Counted from the stretch's first letter, positions 34,715 through 44,476 are shown. The stretch is 64,000 nt of DNA from Chitinophaga pinensis DSM 2588 (GCF_000024005.1 NC_013132.1:4520001-4584000); one strand, 5' to 3'. Notes: generated from the letters alone by a model not told the origin. Program-made: numbers and translations.

Positions 34715-36169
34715 TCAATAACCTACAGCTGCATCGGCATTGATAATACCCCAACCGAATTTACTGCTTCTGCTGTTGGCAAATCCGGAAGCTCTCGCCA
34801 TCCTGGCAATAATGCTATCCCTCGGATAGGAGGGATATTTACTCCATACCAATGCGGCAATGGCAGCACAACTTGCAGTCGCTACGGATGAACCGCCGAC
34901 AGTAGACGGTGCATCTCCGTTCATCGCAATACTGAGCGGATTCCTGCCGGATGATTTCTGCATGACAATGGCAAAATCCACTTTGCTGCCGGTATGGCAA
35001 TTATCACACCTGTCTTTCAGGTTGTCTTTCATACCGGTGACTGCCACTACCTGTGGCTGATTGGCCGGGAATATAACACCGACAAAGCCGGCAAAGAAAG
35101 AAGTAGACGTACCCGCCGCACAGAACATCAGTTTCTGCTTACTATAAGCATAGACCAGGGCGTCTTTGATCTGCCCCGAACTGAAAAGCGTACCCATACT
35201 CATGCTGATAATTTTCACTGCTGGGTCATCCGCTCCCTGCACATAGGCATACGTAACACCGTTAATGGCGGCCGTAGACAGCAGTACCACGTTTTCTGCT
35301 GCATGTACGATCGCCAGGTCGCAGTTGTACGCAATACCTGCTGTATTGCCGTCGGTACCCCTTGGTCCTGCCAGTACACCCGCCATACTGGTGCCATGTC
35401 CACAGGGATCATCGGGACTGCTGTTGTAGGTACCTAGTTTTTGAATGGTTCTCCCCGTGGATAGTCCCTGATTAAAGGCGCTGCCGAGATTTTCCTGCTG
35501 CGGACTGACACCTGTATCAATGATCATGACCTTTATGCGTTGTCCGGTTGATCGCTGCCATGCCTGTTCAATGCGATGGTAACCATAGTTCCAGGATAGC
35601 TTTGCAGCGGGGGAGATGACCGTATAATCCGTACCGGCAACAAGGTCCGTTTTAGCGTTATTATAGCCGCATCCAGAGGTCAGAATATCAGAGGCTGCTG
35701 CCGCGTCCCTCGGATTCACATCCCGCATGTAATTACCATATCCGACCGGTTCCGCGTAACGGATCTTCGCAGATGAACGCAGCGCTTTCACTGTCGCATA
35801 ACTGCTGACATGCAGTTGCATAAAATGTAATTTGTCACTCGTAGCTGTCCGCACGGGCCGTAGTAAAGCCATCTGCTGACCTGTCAGCTGTAATACTTCA
35901 TCAGCGTTACTATTTGTTGTATAACCCACCGATAATATACTATCTCCATGTAATAACGCACTCCATACCATCGTATCACTAGCCATCTTCCAGTCGAAAT
36001 AACCATAGGTTTCCAGTTGCTGATGCACAAACGCATTGATAGCTGATTTTGAAATGACCTCCTCTGGATTTTCCTGTGCAGGTGGCACAGTATAAGGAGT
36101 ATCTGTTTTACGGCAAGACGTAAAAAGTACGAACGCTACGCCCACCATCATAAAATAAGGGGTCCTCAT
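34715..36169 (-). CDS. Subtilisin-like S8 serine peptidase, lipoprotein
   Basis: The 484-residue protein starts with a lipoprotein signal (VAFVLFTSC, lipid Cys19). Residues about 40-150 look like an N-terminal prodomain region. The S8 catalytic triad is visible: Asp218 in VMIIDTGVSP, His258 in DPCGHGTSMAGVLAG and Ser428 in VGGSSVATASCAAIAALVW. The oxyanion-hole Asn normally seen in an AAGN motif is replaced: the text reads FCAAGTSTS, placing Thr354 there. Several Cys residues (166, 256, 283, 350, 388, 391) could stabilise it outside the cytoplasm. The gene is alone on its strand and convergent with the response regulator. Substrate unknown; activity may be altered by the Thr. Confidence 0.9.
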   Translation of the reverse strand: MRTPYFMMVGVAFVLFTSCRKTDTPYTVPPAQENPEEVISKSAINAFVHQQLETYGYFDWKMASDTMVWSALLHGDSILSVGYTTNSNADEVLQLTGQQMALLRPVRTATSDKLHFMQLHVSSYATVKALRSSAKIRYAEPVGYGNYMRDVNPRDAAAASDILTSGCGYNNAKTDLVAGTDYTVISPAAKLSWNYGYHRIEQAWQRSTGQRIKVMIIDTGVSPQQENLGSAFNQGLSTGRTIQKLGTYNSSPDDPCGHGTSMAGVLAGPRGTDGNTAGIAYNCDLAIVHAAENVVLLSTAAINGVTYAYVQGADDPAVKIISMSMGTLFSSGQIKDALVYAYSKQKLMFCAAGTSTSFFAGFVGVIFPANQPQVVAVTGMKDNLKDRCDNCHTGSKVDFAIVMQKSSGRNPLSIAMNGDAPSTVGGSSVATASCAAIAALVWSKYPSYPRDSIIARMARASGFANSRSSKFGWGIINADAAVGY

Positions 36170-36263
36170 ATGTTCGGTTTTTATTAGTTAACAATCCTGA
36201 CTCTCTAACGTGGTTATTAGAATTTACGCCTTTTTATCGAGGGTGGCAAAATCATTTTTAAGA

Positions 36264-36294
36264 TTTGGTTTTATGAATAAAAACTCTACATTTG
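36264..36294 (+). promoter_or_regulatory. Bacteroidetes-type promoter of the CobW gene
   Basis: TTTG at 36264-36267 is followed after 19 bases by TACATTTG at 36287-36294. This matches the Bacteroidetes housekeeping pattern TTTG, about 19-21 bases, TAnnTTTG. The gene starts 100 bases downstream. Confidence 0.7.
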
Positions 36295-36308
36295 CAACAA
36301 TGATGCAA
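36292..36308. promoter_or_regulatory. 17-bp palindrome, candidate Zur/Fur-family operator
   Basis: TTGCAACAATGATGCAA is a palindrome around a central base with one mismatched pair. It overlaps the -7 promoter element (TACATTTG) and the expected transcription start, the ideal position for a repressor. COG0523/CobW GTPases are often controlled by the zinc regulator Zur, so a Zur-type site is the leading inference. No regulator gene is nearby. Confidence 0.55.
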
Positions 36309-36393
36309 TTATAAGAATGGTCATATAACTACCATTCAGCTACTGCCGGATGTCTTCATCTGGTGAGGAATCTTATTAATAACTACACATAAT

Positions 36394-37593
36394 ATGACAA
36401 CGAACAGATTACCTGTTACTGTGCTGAGTGGCTTTCTCGGTGCTGGTAAGACTACTTTGCTCAATCATGTCCTGCATAATAAACAGGGGATGAAAGTGGC
36501 TGTCATCGTCAATGACATGAGCGAAGTGAATGTAGATGCCCAACTCGTAAGGAACGAGCAGACATTACATAGAACGGAAGAAAAACTGGTAGAGATGAGT
36601 AACGGTTGTATCTGTTGTACGTTGCGGGAAGACCTGCTGATAGAAGTGGAAAGACTGGCAAAAGAAGGCCGTTTCGATTATCTCCTGATCGAAAGTTCTG
36701 GTATCAGCGAGCCATTACCTGTCGCGCAGACATTTACCTACCAGGATGAAACAACAGGTACTGATCTGAGCAGGTTGTCAAGGCTGGACACATTGGTAAC
36801 AGTGGTCGATGCGTTTAATTTCATCCGCGATTTCAGCAGCATCGAAACCTTACAGGACCGACAGATTACCGATATGGAAGGCGATTACAGGACAATTGTC
36901 AATCTGCTCACTGATCAGATCGAATTCGCCAATGTGATCATCCTGAACAAAACAGATCTTGTCACAGCAGAAGAATTGGGTATGCTGCACGCGGTGATCA
37001 AAAAAATGAATGCCGGCGCACATATTGTCGACGCTTCATTTGGAAAAGTAGACCTGCATAGTATTTTAAATACCAGTCTGTTTGATTTCGAAGAAACCAG
37101 TCAGCAGGCAGGATGGATAGAAGAACTCCACAAACCTGCGCATACACCAGAGACAGAAGAATACGGTATCAGTAGTTTTGTGTACCGCAGCCGCCGTCCT
37201 TTTCATCCGGAACGCTTCTGGACTTACTTAAACCAGGAGTGGCATTCCAATATCATTCGCAGTAAAGGACTTTTCTGGCTGGCTTCCCGCAGGGATGAAG
37301 CCCTGAACTGGAGTCAGGCAGGTGGGAGTCTGCGGGCAGAACGTGCCGGTGTATGGTGGGATAGTATGCCTTATAAAGACAGGATACGATATGTTTCCTT
37401 CCTTGATAACCAACAGGAAATTGAAAAACGATGGGATAAACGTTTCGGTGATCGCCAGAATGAACTTGTAATCATCGGACGCACACTTGACAGAGACGCT
37501 ATTGTAAAAGAGCTCGAAGATTGTCTTTGTGATGACAATGAGATCGCAAAAATGGAAATAGGAGGGACTTTCCGGGACGAGTTCCCGCTATAG
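36394..37593 (+). CDS. CobW/COG0523 family GTPase, probable zinc metallochaperone (ZigA/YciC-like)
   Basis: The 399-residue product opens with [20 protein letters not shown], giving a Walker A motif at residues 13-20. The metal-binding CxCC motif GCICC is at 71-75, and ILNKTDLV supplies the guanine-specificity NKxD. A CobW C-terminal domain follows from about residue 250 ([17 protein letters not shown]...[10 protein letters not shown]). Members bind GTP and zinc and are thought to deliver metal to client enzymes, especially in zinc shortage. Monocistronic arrangement with a promoter overlapped by a palindromic operator candidate fits a metal-repressed gene. This zinc role is inferred from the subfamily and the site, not proven. 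Confidence 0.9.
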   Translation: MTTNRLPVTVLSGFLGAGKTTLLNHVLHNKQGMKVAVIVNDMSEVNVDAQLVRNEQTLHRTEEKLVEMSNGCICCTLREDLLIEVERLAKEGRFDYLLIESSGISEPLPVAQTFTYQDETTGTDLSRLSRLDTLVTVVDAFNFIRDFSSIETLQDRQITDMEGDYRTIVNLLTDQIEFANVIILNKTDLVTAEELGMLHAVIKKMNAGAHIVDASFGKVDLHSILNTSLFDFEETSQQAGWIEELHKPAHTPETEEYGISSFVYRSRRPFHPERFWTYLNQEWHSNIIRSKGLFWLASRRDEALNWSQAGGSLRAERAGVWWDSMPYKDRIRYVSFLDNQQEIEKRWDKRFGDRQNELVIIGRTLDRDAIVKELEDCLCDDNEIAKMEIGGTFRDEFPL

Positions 37594-37619
37594 GCAACCT
37601 GACAGAGATGATGAAGGAC

Positions 37620-37643
37620 TGGGCTGGTCTTTTGGCCGGCCCA
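37620..37643 (+). terminator. Weak hairpin after the CobW gene
   Basis: TGGGCTGG and CCGGCCCA pair (one G-T) around an eight-base loop. A clear T run is missing, so it is at most a weak intrinsic terminator. Confidence 0.35.
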
Positions 37644-37729
37644 CACTGTGTTTGCGCCCAGTTAACGTAAACATAACATGCAACTAAAGCCTTGCTTTTT
37701 AATTTCGCGCTGCACTTCAGCCAACTTTT

Positions 37730-38335
37730 ATGATGGAGAATCTGACAGACGCCGAATTACTATCACTCGCGCAAACTGACGACGAGAAAGCATTTGAGGC
37801 GATCATGTATAGATACAATGTACAGCTGTATAAATACATATATACACGCATCCGCAATGAACATGATGCAAAAGATCTTTTGCAGGAGATATTTATTTCC
37901 TGCTGGAAGAACCGTCATACGATTAATAATATCGCCGCATACCTGAAACGCTCTGTTCACTATGCGATCATAGACTGGCAGGTCGGTAATAAAAAAGCCC
38001 TGGCCCGTAATACTACACTTGAAGAAAAAGACGAACCAACCACGTATCCTGTAGAGAATCAACTCATATCGCTGGAAATAAAAGAAGAAGTAGAAACAGA
38101 GATCTCAAAGATGAACGAGACCATGCGTAAGATCTTCGTGTCCAGCAGATGGGAATCCAAGTCAATACCCGAAATCGCCCAGGAATACGGCCTCTCCGAG
38201 CAAACAGTGAAAAATAATCTCTCGATGGCACTTAAACGTATCCGTCTTCGCCTGGCTGCGTACTTCTTTACTTTAGTTTACATTCTGTTAACATTGAGTT
38301 TACAATTCCTTAACGGTACCACTTTTTACTTCTGA
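37730..38335 (+). CDS. ECF sigma factor of the SusC/D-associated type
   Basis: The 201-residue protein has sigma region 2 (AFEAIMYRYNVQLYKYIYTR, NEHDAKDLLQEIFISCWKNR) and region 4 (MNETMRKIFVSSRWE, SIPEIAQEYGLSEQTVKNNL). ATG at 37730 or 37733 could start it. FecR, SusC and SusD genes follow at once, the standard cascade in which SusC senses a ligand, the anti-sigma FecR releases this sigma, and the uptake pair is induced. The last 25 or so residues after region 4 (LAAYFFTLVYILLTLSLQF) are strongly hydrophobic, as in some Bacteroidetes ECF factors, and might tether it to the membrane. Confidence 0.93.
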   Translation: MMENLTDAELLSLAQTDDEKAFEAIMYRYNVQLYKYIYTRIRNEHDAKDLLQEIFISCWKNRHTINNIAAYLKRSVHYAIIDWQVGNKKALARNTTLEEKDEPTTYPVENQLISLEIKEEVETEISKMNETMRKIFVSSRWESKSIPEIAQEYGLSEQTVKNNLSMALKRIRLRLAAYFFTLVYILLTLSLQFLNGTTFYF

Positions 38336-38350
38336 GGACTATACTGATGA

Positions 38351-39316
38351 ATGGGAACATCATCAGACAAAGCAGAACTATTCGCGCTTTTAAAAAAATA
38401 CAGAGCCGGTCAATGCACACCGGAGGAGATTGCTCAGGTAGAAGCATGGCTCGACAGTTTTGAAGAGCTGCCCGATAATGACGCCATGACAGCCGCCGCC
38501 AATGAAGTCGTAGTGAACGTCATGCATTCGCTCTTCCCGCCGAAAGGCAAACTCAGATATATCTTATATGCTGCGGCAGCATTGGTGGTACTGGCACTTA
38601 CCGGTCTGCTATTCCTGTTCCGTTTCAATACAAAAACACCGGTTGCGGTAACCTATGCTGCCATCTCCACCGGTAAAGGAGAACGGAAAAACGTAACACT
38701 GCCGGATGGAAGTCAGCTGACGCTGAATGCAGCTTCTTCTGTTATCATTCCTTCCGATTTCGGCCAGGAACGCAGAGAACTGACCTTGTCGGGTCAGGGC
38801 ACTTTCGATATCAGACAGAATATTAAACAGCCTTTTATAGTGCATACCGGAAGCCTTCGCACAGTGGTGCTGGGTACCGTATTTGACATAAAGGCATATC
38901 CCGGGGATGCCGCTTTACAGGTAGCGGTACTCAGCGGAAAGGTGCGTGTCGAAAAGCAACAACAGCAACATACAGAGATACTCGCTACTGGTATAGAAAA
39001 AGACCAGTTGCTGACCTATAATGCTGGTACAGGCAAACATGAACTGAAGCCATGTAACGCAGAAGATATTGCCGGATGGCAACAAAATAAGCTGTTCTTC
39101 GATCAGGCAACTATCGCGGAAATCGCTCAGGTACTCGAAAGACAATACAATATACACATCATGCTCACAGGTACGGCCAGGAGACAATGCCGCTACACAT
39201 TACAGTTAAAGAATGAACCATTAAACAAGGCCCTGCTACTATTAGAGCAGCTGTCAGGAATCTCTTACCAGGTAAACAACAATGAAATTAAAATCAACAT
39301 TGCGTCATGCGAATAA
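38351..39316 (+). CDS. FecR-family anti-sigma factor with DUF4974
   Basis: The 321-residue product has a cytoplasmic N-terminal domain (residues 1-65, sigma-binding in the family), one transmembrane helix at about 69-91 (YILYAAAALVVLALTGLLF), and a periplasmic FecR domain with GERKNVTLPDGSQLTLNA, LSGQGTFDI, VLGTVFDIKAYPG and VAVLSGKVRVE. Residues about 250-320 are the DUF4974/STN-like end (FFDQATIAEIAQVLERQYNI). The gene starts 15 bases after the sigma gene and its end overlaps the preferred SusC start by 10 bases, so all are cotranscribed. It should relay a signal from the STN domain of SusC to the sigma factor. Confidence 0.94.
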   Translation: MGTSSDKAELFALLKKYRAGQCTPEEIAQVEAWLDSFEELPDNDAMTAAANEVVVNVMHSLFPPKGKLRYILYAAAALVVLALTGLLFLFRFNTKTPVAVTYAAISTGKGERKNVTLPDGSQLTLNAASSVIIPSDFGQERRELTLSGQGTFDIRQNIKQPFIVHTGSLRTVVLGTVFDIKAYPGDAALQVAVLSGKVRVEKQQQQHTEILATGIEKDQLLTYNAGTGKHELKPCNAEDIAGWQQNKLFFDQATIAEIAQVLERQYNIHIMLTGTARRQCRYTLQLKNEPLNKALLLLEQLSGISYQVNNNEIKINIASCE

Positions 39317-42300
39317 AATGTAATGCGCCAACAATGAAGAAGCAATTACGCCTTCTTGTCTTATTTCTTTTCACTCACCTGATCAGTTTCGCCAACGATC
39401 TGAATCATGAGTACATCACTGTTGCCGTGCGTAACGCGCGTATCAGTCTGAATGTTAAAGATCAGCCACTAAAGAATGTGTTCGTGCTGATAGAACAAAA
39501 AACAGGTCTCTCCGTAAATTATAACGCCAGTGCAGTAAATGGCATGGAGACTGTTAACTACAAAGCCGACGATGTAACGCTGGCAACCGTATTTCAGGTA
39601 TTGCTGAAGAATTATCAGGGTACCGTAAAACAGGTAGATGAAAACCACATCTTCCTGAAACTGGAAAAAAGAAGGATCATTGAACAAGCGGTGGCGCCTA
39701 TCATTGCTGCTGCTGCAACGCCTATCACCATTACCGGTACTGTAACGGATGAAAACAATCAGCCGGTACCTGGTGTCAGCATTCATGAAAAAATAAGTAA
39801 GAGGAATACCACCACTGATGTAAATGGCCGTTATTCTATTGCCGTTAATACCGGCGATGTACTGGTCTACAACTTCATCGGTTATGCGCCACAGGAAGTG
39901 ACTGTAGGTGACAAAGCCCTGATGAACGTACAGCTGAAAGTACAGAACAGCCAGTTGAAAGAGATCGTAGCAATCGGTTACCAGTCTGTTAGAAAAAGCG
40001 ACGTGACTGGTGCAATCTCCAGTGTGAAAGCAAGTGAACTGAACCTGACCAGCCCTTCCGTAGGACAGGCCCTGGTAGGTAAAGTAGCTGGTGTACAGAT
40101 CTCCCAGGTAAGCGGCGCTCCTTACGCCAGCACCAAGATCCGTGTACGTGGTGTGGGTTCCATCAACGCAAGCTCCGATCCGCTGTATGTGGTGGATGGT
40201 TTTCCGATGGACAATGACGTGTTCATTAACCCGGAAGATATTGAGTCTATCGACATCCTGAAAGATGCGGCTTCTGCTGCGATCTACGGTTCCCGTGCTT
40301 CGGGTGGTGTGGTACTGATCACTACCAAACGTGGTAAAGAAGGGAAAGGTAAGTTCCAGTATGACCTGCAAACCGGTATCAACCAGCTGGGTAAAAAAGT
40401 GAAACTGCTGAACTCAGAAGAGTTTGCACAGCTGATGATCGATGGTAGAAATAACTCTTATCATGACTTCGTGGTGAACGGTGGTAAAGAATGGAATGAT
40501 GCGATGTATTCTGATGATAATGCTACACGTATCGCTAAAGTAGGTAACGCAAACGCAGTGAGTGTTGATCCTAAGTTCTACGACTTCGCTAACCAGAAAG
40601 TGATCAAGCCTCAGTATAACACGGATTGGCAGGACCTGCTCTACCGTAACGCGATGTTCAGCCGTCATAACCTGTCATTCTCCGGTGGCAGCAAAGAAGT
40701 AAAATACTATATCAGCGGTGGTTACCAGAACCAGGATGGTATTATCTTAAATACCGGTCTGAAAAAGATCAACTTCCGTGCAAATGTGGACGGACAGATC
40801 AACCCTAAACTGAAAGCTGGTATGAACGTTTCGTATACCAATAACCAGAATAGGGAAACAGAAGAAGGCCGTTGGGACCACAACCCGATCATGGCTGCGC
40901 TGCTGATGCTGCCTACTTACCGTGCATATGATGATAATGGCAACATTGTAAAGAATGAAGTAGCTGCACTGTCATCTACCTATGGTTATAATAGCTTTGA
41001 AAACCCGCTGGCTATCGCGAAGGAAATCAATATCCGTCGTAATGGTAACCGCGCTACCTATAATGGTTATGCTGTGTACCAGGTATTACCTGAACTGTCA
41101 TTGAAAGCAAACCTGGGTATGTCCAGCTATGCAGAGAAATATGACTACTATTATCCGACCAGTCTCAGTAGTGGTGTAAACGCTCCCTATTCTGATGCGG
41201 CAAAAGCTGCGGCAAATGCAAGAGCAAAAAATACTAATAAACTGGATCAGTTAGGTGAGTTCACTGCTGCTTATAGCAAACAATTCAACAAACATAAACT
41301 GGATGTACTGGGTGGTTATACCATACAGAAAACAACTGGCGATATCCTTGAAATAAGAGCAGAAGGTTTCCAGGATGACCGTATCCAGGAAGTAAGTGCG
41401 AAAGGTGCTGATGCAGCCTTATTCAAACTGACTACTGCTTCTAAATATGTATACACACTGGTATCTTACCTGGGTCGTATCAATTATAACTACGATAGCC
41501 GTTATTACCTGACGGCCTCTTTCCGTACAGATGCTTCTTCCCGTTTTGGTCCGCAGAACCGTTGGGGTAATTTCCCTTCAGTAGCTGCCGGCTGGAATAT
41601 CTCTAATGAATCATTCTACAATGACTGGCTGGGACAGCACTCTACACTGAAACTGCGTGCAAGCTGGGGTCTGAGTGGTAACAACAACATCGGTAACTAC
41701 AACTCCGCTACCGTAATGGGTACGCCCGCTGGTGTGCCGTTCGGCAACGGTACTATCAATACCGGTACTTTCGCAAACGGTATCAAAGACCCGAAAATTG
41801 GATGGGAATCTACTTCCCAGTACAATGCTGGTCTGGACCTGGGTTTACTCAACGGCCGTCTGAATGTGATTGCCAACTACTATGTGAGCTATTCTTACAA
41901 CCTGCTGTTTGACAGACCAGTGTCAGCTATCTCCGGCGCGACCACCGTAACCACCAACCTGCGTGATTCCAAGATCCGTAACAGAGGTATTGACCTGCAG
42001 ATCGATGGCCGTGTTATTCAGACGAAAGAATTCAACCTGAACTTAACCGGTAACATCTCTGTAAATCGTAACAAGGTACTGGATATGGGTGGTGCGAATA
42101 CCATCTTCAAAGCAGGTGCTGAGCGTTCTTACCTGACACACATCATCCAGACTGGTCAGCCGGTAGGTATGTTCTACGGTTTCAGAGTACTGGGCGTTGC
42201 TACAGAAGAAAACTACAAAAAAGTGGCTCCCTCTGCTTCCAGCACCAACCCAATGCACCCTGGCGACCTGTATTTCTATGATAAGAATGACGACGGTGTC

Positions 42301-42852
42301 GTAAATGATGCAGATAAAGATGTAATCGGCAGCCCTTATCCTAAGTTCACTTATGGCTTTAACCTGTCCGCTACTTACAAAGATTTCTATTTCTCTTCTT
42401 CCTTTAACGGTTCTTATGGCAATCAGGTACTGGATGGCCAGGATTACTACCTGTATAACATGGAAGGTTCCGGTAACCAATATGCTGACGTAGCACAACG
42501 TTTCCGTTCCAATGCACAGCCAGGCGCTGGTAGCGTATACCGTGCTTCCCGTGCAGGTACGCAGAGCAACAGCACCCGTCTGTCTACTTTCTATCTCCAG
42601 GATGGATCTTACTTCAGATGTACGAACATCATGCTGGGATATAATTTCAGATTCCATGCACTGCAACAGAAACTGGGCGTATCAAAAGCTACCCTGTTTG
42701 CAAGCGTAGACAACGCCTTCACCATCACTAAATACAAAGGTTACAATCCGGAAGTAGACTATGGTAACGGTAGCAACATTGCTCCGGGTGTAGACTACGG
42801 TATGTACCCACTGGTACGTGCTTATAATGCTGGTGTTAAATTGGCCTTTTAA
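39307..42852 (+). CDS. SusC/RagA TonB-dependent transporter with STN signalling domain
   Basis: The 1181-residue outer-membrane protein has a signal peptide (KKQLRLLVLFLFTHLISFA), an STN domain at about 48-118 (ISLNVKDQPLKNVFVLIEQ), a carboxypeptidase-regulatory-like domain at about 140-212 (TVTDENNQPVPGVSI), a plug at about 217-335 (LYVVDGFPMDN, IESIDILKDAASAAIYGSRA, GGVVLITTKRGK) and a 22-strand-type barrel ending in AYNAGVKLAF. The STN domain marks a transducer that talks to FecR. ATG at 39334 is an alternative start nearer the signal peptide. It imports an oligomeric nutrient with the SusD lipoprotein; no enzyme in the locus reveals the substrate. Confidence 0.95.
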   Translation: MRIKCNAPTMKKQLRLLVLFLFTHLISFANDLNHEYITVAVRNARISLNVKDQPLKNVFVLIEQKTGLSVNYNASAVNGMETVNYKADDVTLATVFQVLLKNYQGTVKQVDENHIFLKLEKRRIIEQAVAPIIAAAATPITITGTVTDENNQPVPGVSIHEKISKRNTTTDVNGRYSIAVNTGDVLVYNFIGYAPQEVTVGDKALMNVQLKVQNSQLKEIVAIGYQSVRKSDVTGAISSVKASELNLTSPSVGQALVGKVAGVQISQVSGAPYASTKIRVRGVGSINASSDPLYVVDGFPMDNDVFINPEDIESIDILKDAASAAIYGSRASGGVVLITTKRGKEGKGKFQYDLQTGINQLGKKVKLLNSEEFAQLMIDGRNNSYHDFVVNGGKEWNDAMYSDDNATRIAKVGNANAVSVDPKFYDFANQKVIKPQYNTDWQDLLYRNAMFSRHNLSFSGGSKEVKYYISGGYQNQDGIILNTGLKKINFRANVDGQINPKLKAGMNVSYTNNQNRETEEGRWDHNPIMAALLMLPTYRAYDDNGNIVKNEVAALSSTYGYNSFENPLAIAKEINIRRNGNRATYNGYAVYQVLPELSLKANLGMSSYAEKYDYYYPTSLSSGVNAPYSDAAKAAANARAKNTNKLDQLGEFTAAYSKQFNKHKLDVLGGYTIQKTTGDILEIRAEGFQDDRIQEVSAKGADAALFKLTTASKYVYTLVSYLGRINYNYDSRYYLTASFRTDASSRFGPQNRWGNFPSVAAGWNISNESFYNDWLGQHSTLKLRASWGLSGNNNIGNYNSATVMGTPAGVPFGNGTINTGTFANGIKDPKIGWESTSQYNAGLDLGLLNGRLNVIANYYVSYSYNLLFDRPVSAISGATTVTTNLRDSKIRNRGIDLQIDGRVIQTKEFNLNLTGNISVNRNKVLDMGGANTIFKAGAERSYLTHIIQTGQPVGMFYGFRVLGVATEENYKKVAPSASSTNPMHPGDLYFYDKNDDGVVNDADKDVIGSPYPKFTYGFNLSATYKDFYFSSSFNGSYGNQVLDGQDYYLYNMEGSGNQYADVAQRFRSNAQPGAGSVYRASRAGTQSNSTRLSTFYLQDGSYFRCTNIMLGYNFRFHALQQKLGVSKATLFASVDNAFTITKYKGYNPEVDYGNGSNIAPGVDYGMYPLVRAYNAGVKLAF

Positions 42853-42877
42853 TCCGTTTACGATTAAACATTGAAAA

Positions 42878-44410
42878 ATGAAGAATAGATTCGCAATAAT
42901 ACTGGGTTTTGCTACTGTGCTGGCAACATCCGCCTGTAATAAAGATTTCCTGAATCAGATTGATCCGAATAATCAGCCGGTATCAGAATACTTCCAGACA
43001 GAAAACGATGTACAACTGGCGGTAAATGGTATATATCAGTCACTGAGAAGCAGCAATGCAATCGGTGAAAGCAGCGGACTCTTTACGGAAGAGCGCTCTG
43101 ACAATACCGGTCGTAACGATAGCCAGTCCAACGCCGGTGAACCTTTTCAGTTCGGAGATTTTTCTTTACTGTCAAGTAACACCTACCTCAAGTCGCATTG
43201 GGTAGATATGTATAAGTGTATTTCCCGGGCGAACCTGGTACTGACTAATATCGATAAAGTATCTTTCGCAAACGAGAACACAAAGAAGGGCTTTGCTGCG
43301 GAAGCGAAATTCCTCCGTGCACTGATCTATTTTCATATGGTGCGTAAATGGGGAGATGTTCCTTTGGTAACAAAACAGCTGACTACGCTCGAAGAAGTAG
43401 ATGGTGCTACTTTCCGTGCAAAAGATACCGCTGTATACAGCCAGATCGTAAATGACCTGCTGGATGTGGTGAACAGCCCGCTGCCTGATTTCCAGACCGG
43501 CGCAAGCGTAGGCAGAGTATCCAAAGCTGCTGGCAACGGGTTACTGGGACAGGTATACCTGACAATGGCCCTGACGATTGACAATGGTAAGAAAACTGAA
43601 AACCTGACCAAAGCAAAACAATACCTGGACGCTTGTTACAATATGCGTAAGTTCGGTCAGCTGAAAGAAATCCCTTATTCAGACGTATTCAGCGTAGAGA
43701 AGAAATCCTCCTGCCCTGAACTGATCTTCCAGATCGTGTACAAACAGGGTGATGCGACTTATTCTTCCAGCATCGCTGCCAACAACCAGGCAAAAGGTGA
43801 AACCGTGAACTCTCAGAAAGTAGCGACCGGTGTAGGTGGTAACGTAACCGGCGATCTGGTGAATGAATATGAGGCAAACGATCTCCGTAAAGATTTCTCT
43901 ATCAAATATGCTAATGCTGATATCGTAAAAGACTGGTTCATCACTAAATTCCGTGACGCCAGCGACGCCGCCGGTAAAAATGGTTATGGTGGTAATGACT
44001 TTATCCTGATGCGCTATGCAGATATTATCCTGATGCTGGCGGAAGTAAACATGTATCTTGGCGACAACGGCACTGCAATTCAGTACCTGGATATGGTACG
44101 TGCAAGAGCCGGTATGCCTGATTACAATACATCTATGCAGAATACCGCGTACAGCAGCAGGTTCTCTTCGCTGAAACTCGCGATCCTGCATGAGCGCCGC
44201 ATTGAACTGGCTTTCGAAAATCACCGCTGGTACGATCTGTTGCGTACGTTCTCAACAGATGAACTTGTGACTTACTTCCATGCGAAAGACCAGACTTACT
44301 TCGGCATTGCTAAAGTGGCAAACTTCTCTAAGAAGGACCGTTATTACCCGATCCCGTTCGATGAATATAAGCTGAATCCTGAAAAGATGTATCAGAATCC
44401 GGGATATTAA
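42878..44410 (+). CDS. RagB/SusD-family nutrient-binding outer-membrane lipoprotein
   Basis: The 510-residue product has a lipoprotein signal with lipid Cys20 (VLATSACNKDFL). The SusD-like N-terminal region shows VSEYFQTENDVQLAVNGIYQSL, and the RagB/SusD C-terminal part shows FILMRYADIILMLAEVNMYLG, YLDMVRARAGMP, LAILHERRIELAFENHRWYDLLRT and the terminal YPIPFDEYKLNPEKMYQNPGY, here given in two pieces: YPIPFDEYKLNP and YQNPGY. It sits 25 bases after SusC and forms the lid of that transporter. A strong terminator follows, so this closes the sigma-fecR-susC-susD operon. Confidence 0.95.
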   Translation: MKNRFAIILGFATVLATSACNKDFLNQIDPNNQPVSEYFQTENDVQLAVNGIYQSLRSSNAIGESSGLFTEERSDNTGRNDSQSNAGEPFQFGDFSLLSSNTYLKSHWVDMYKCISRANLVLTNIDKVSFANENTKKGFAAEAKFLRALIYFHMVRKWGDVPLVTKQLTTLEEVDGATFRAKDTAVYSQIVNDLLDVVNSPLPDFQTGASVGRVSKAAGNGLLGQVYLTMALTIDNGKKTENLTKAKQYLDACYNMRKFGQLKEIPYSDVFSVEKKSSCPELIFQIVYKQGDATYSSSIAANNQAKGETVNSQKVATGVGGNVTGDLVNEYEANDLRKDFSIKYANADIVKDWFITKFRDASDAAGKNGYGGNDFILMRYADIILMLAEVNMYLGDNGTAIQYLDMVRARAGMPDYNTSMQNTAYSSRFSSLKLAILHERRIELAFENHRWYDLLRTFSTDELVTYFHAKDQTYFGIAKVANFSKKDRYYPIPFDEYKLNPEKMYQNPGY

Positions 44411-44420
44411 GAGCAGTTAA

Positions 44421-44450
44421 AAGGAGAAGCGTAATGCTTCTCCTTTTTTT
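44421..44450 (+). terminator. Intrinsic terminator of the sigma-fecR-susCD operon
   Basis: AAGGAGAAGC and GCTTCTCCTT form a perfect 10-bp stem around a GTAAT loop, followed by a run of T. It lies 10 bases after the SusD stop. Confidence 0.93.
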
Positions 44451-44476
44451 ATTATATTGGGTTTCCCTTCACCCAA

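Noticed and set aside
42043..42666. Minus-strand 207-codon frame inside the first SusC gene
   Set aside because: Antisense shadow of a well-supported SusC frame with no recognisable domain.
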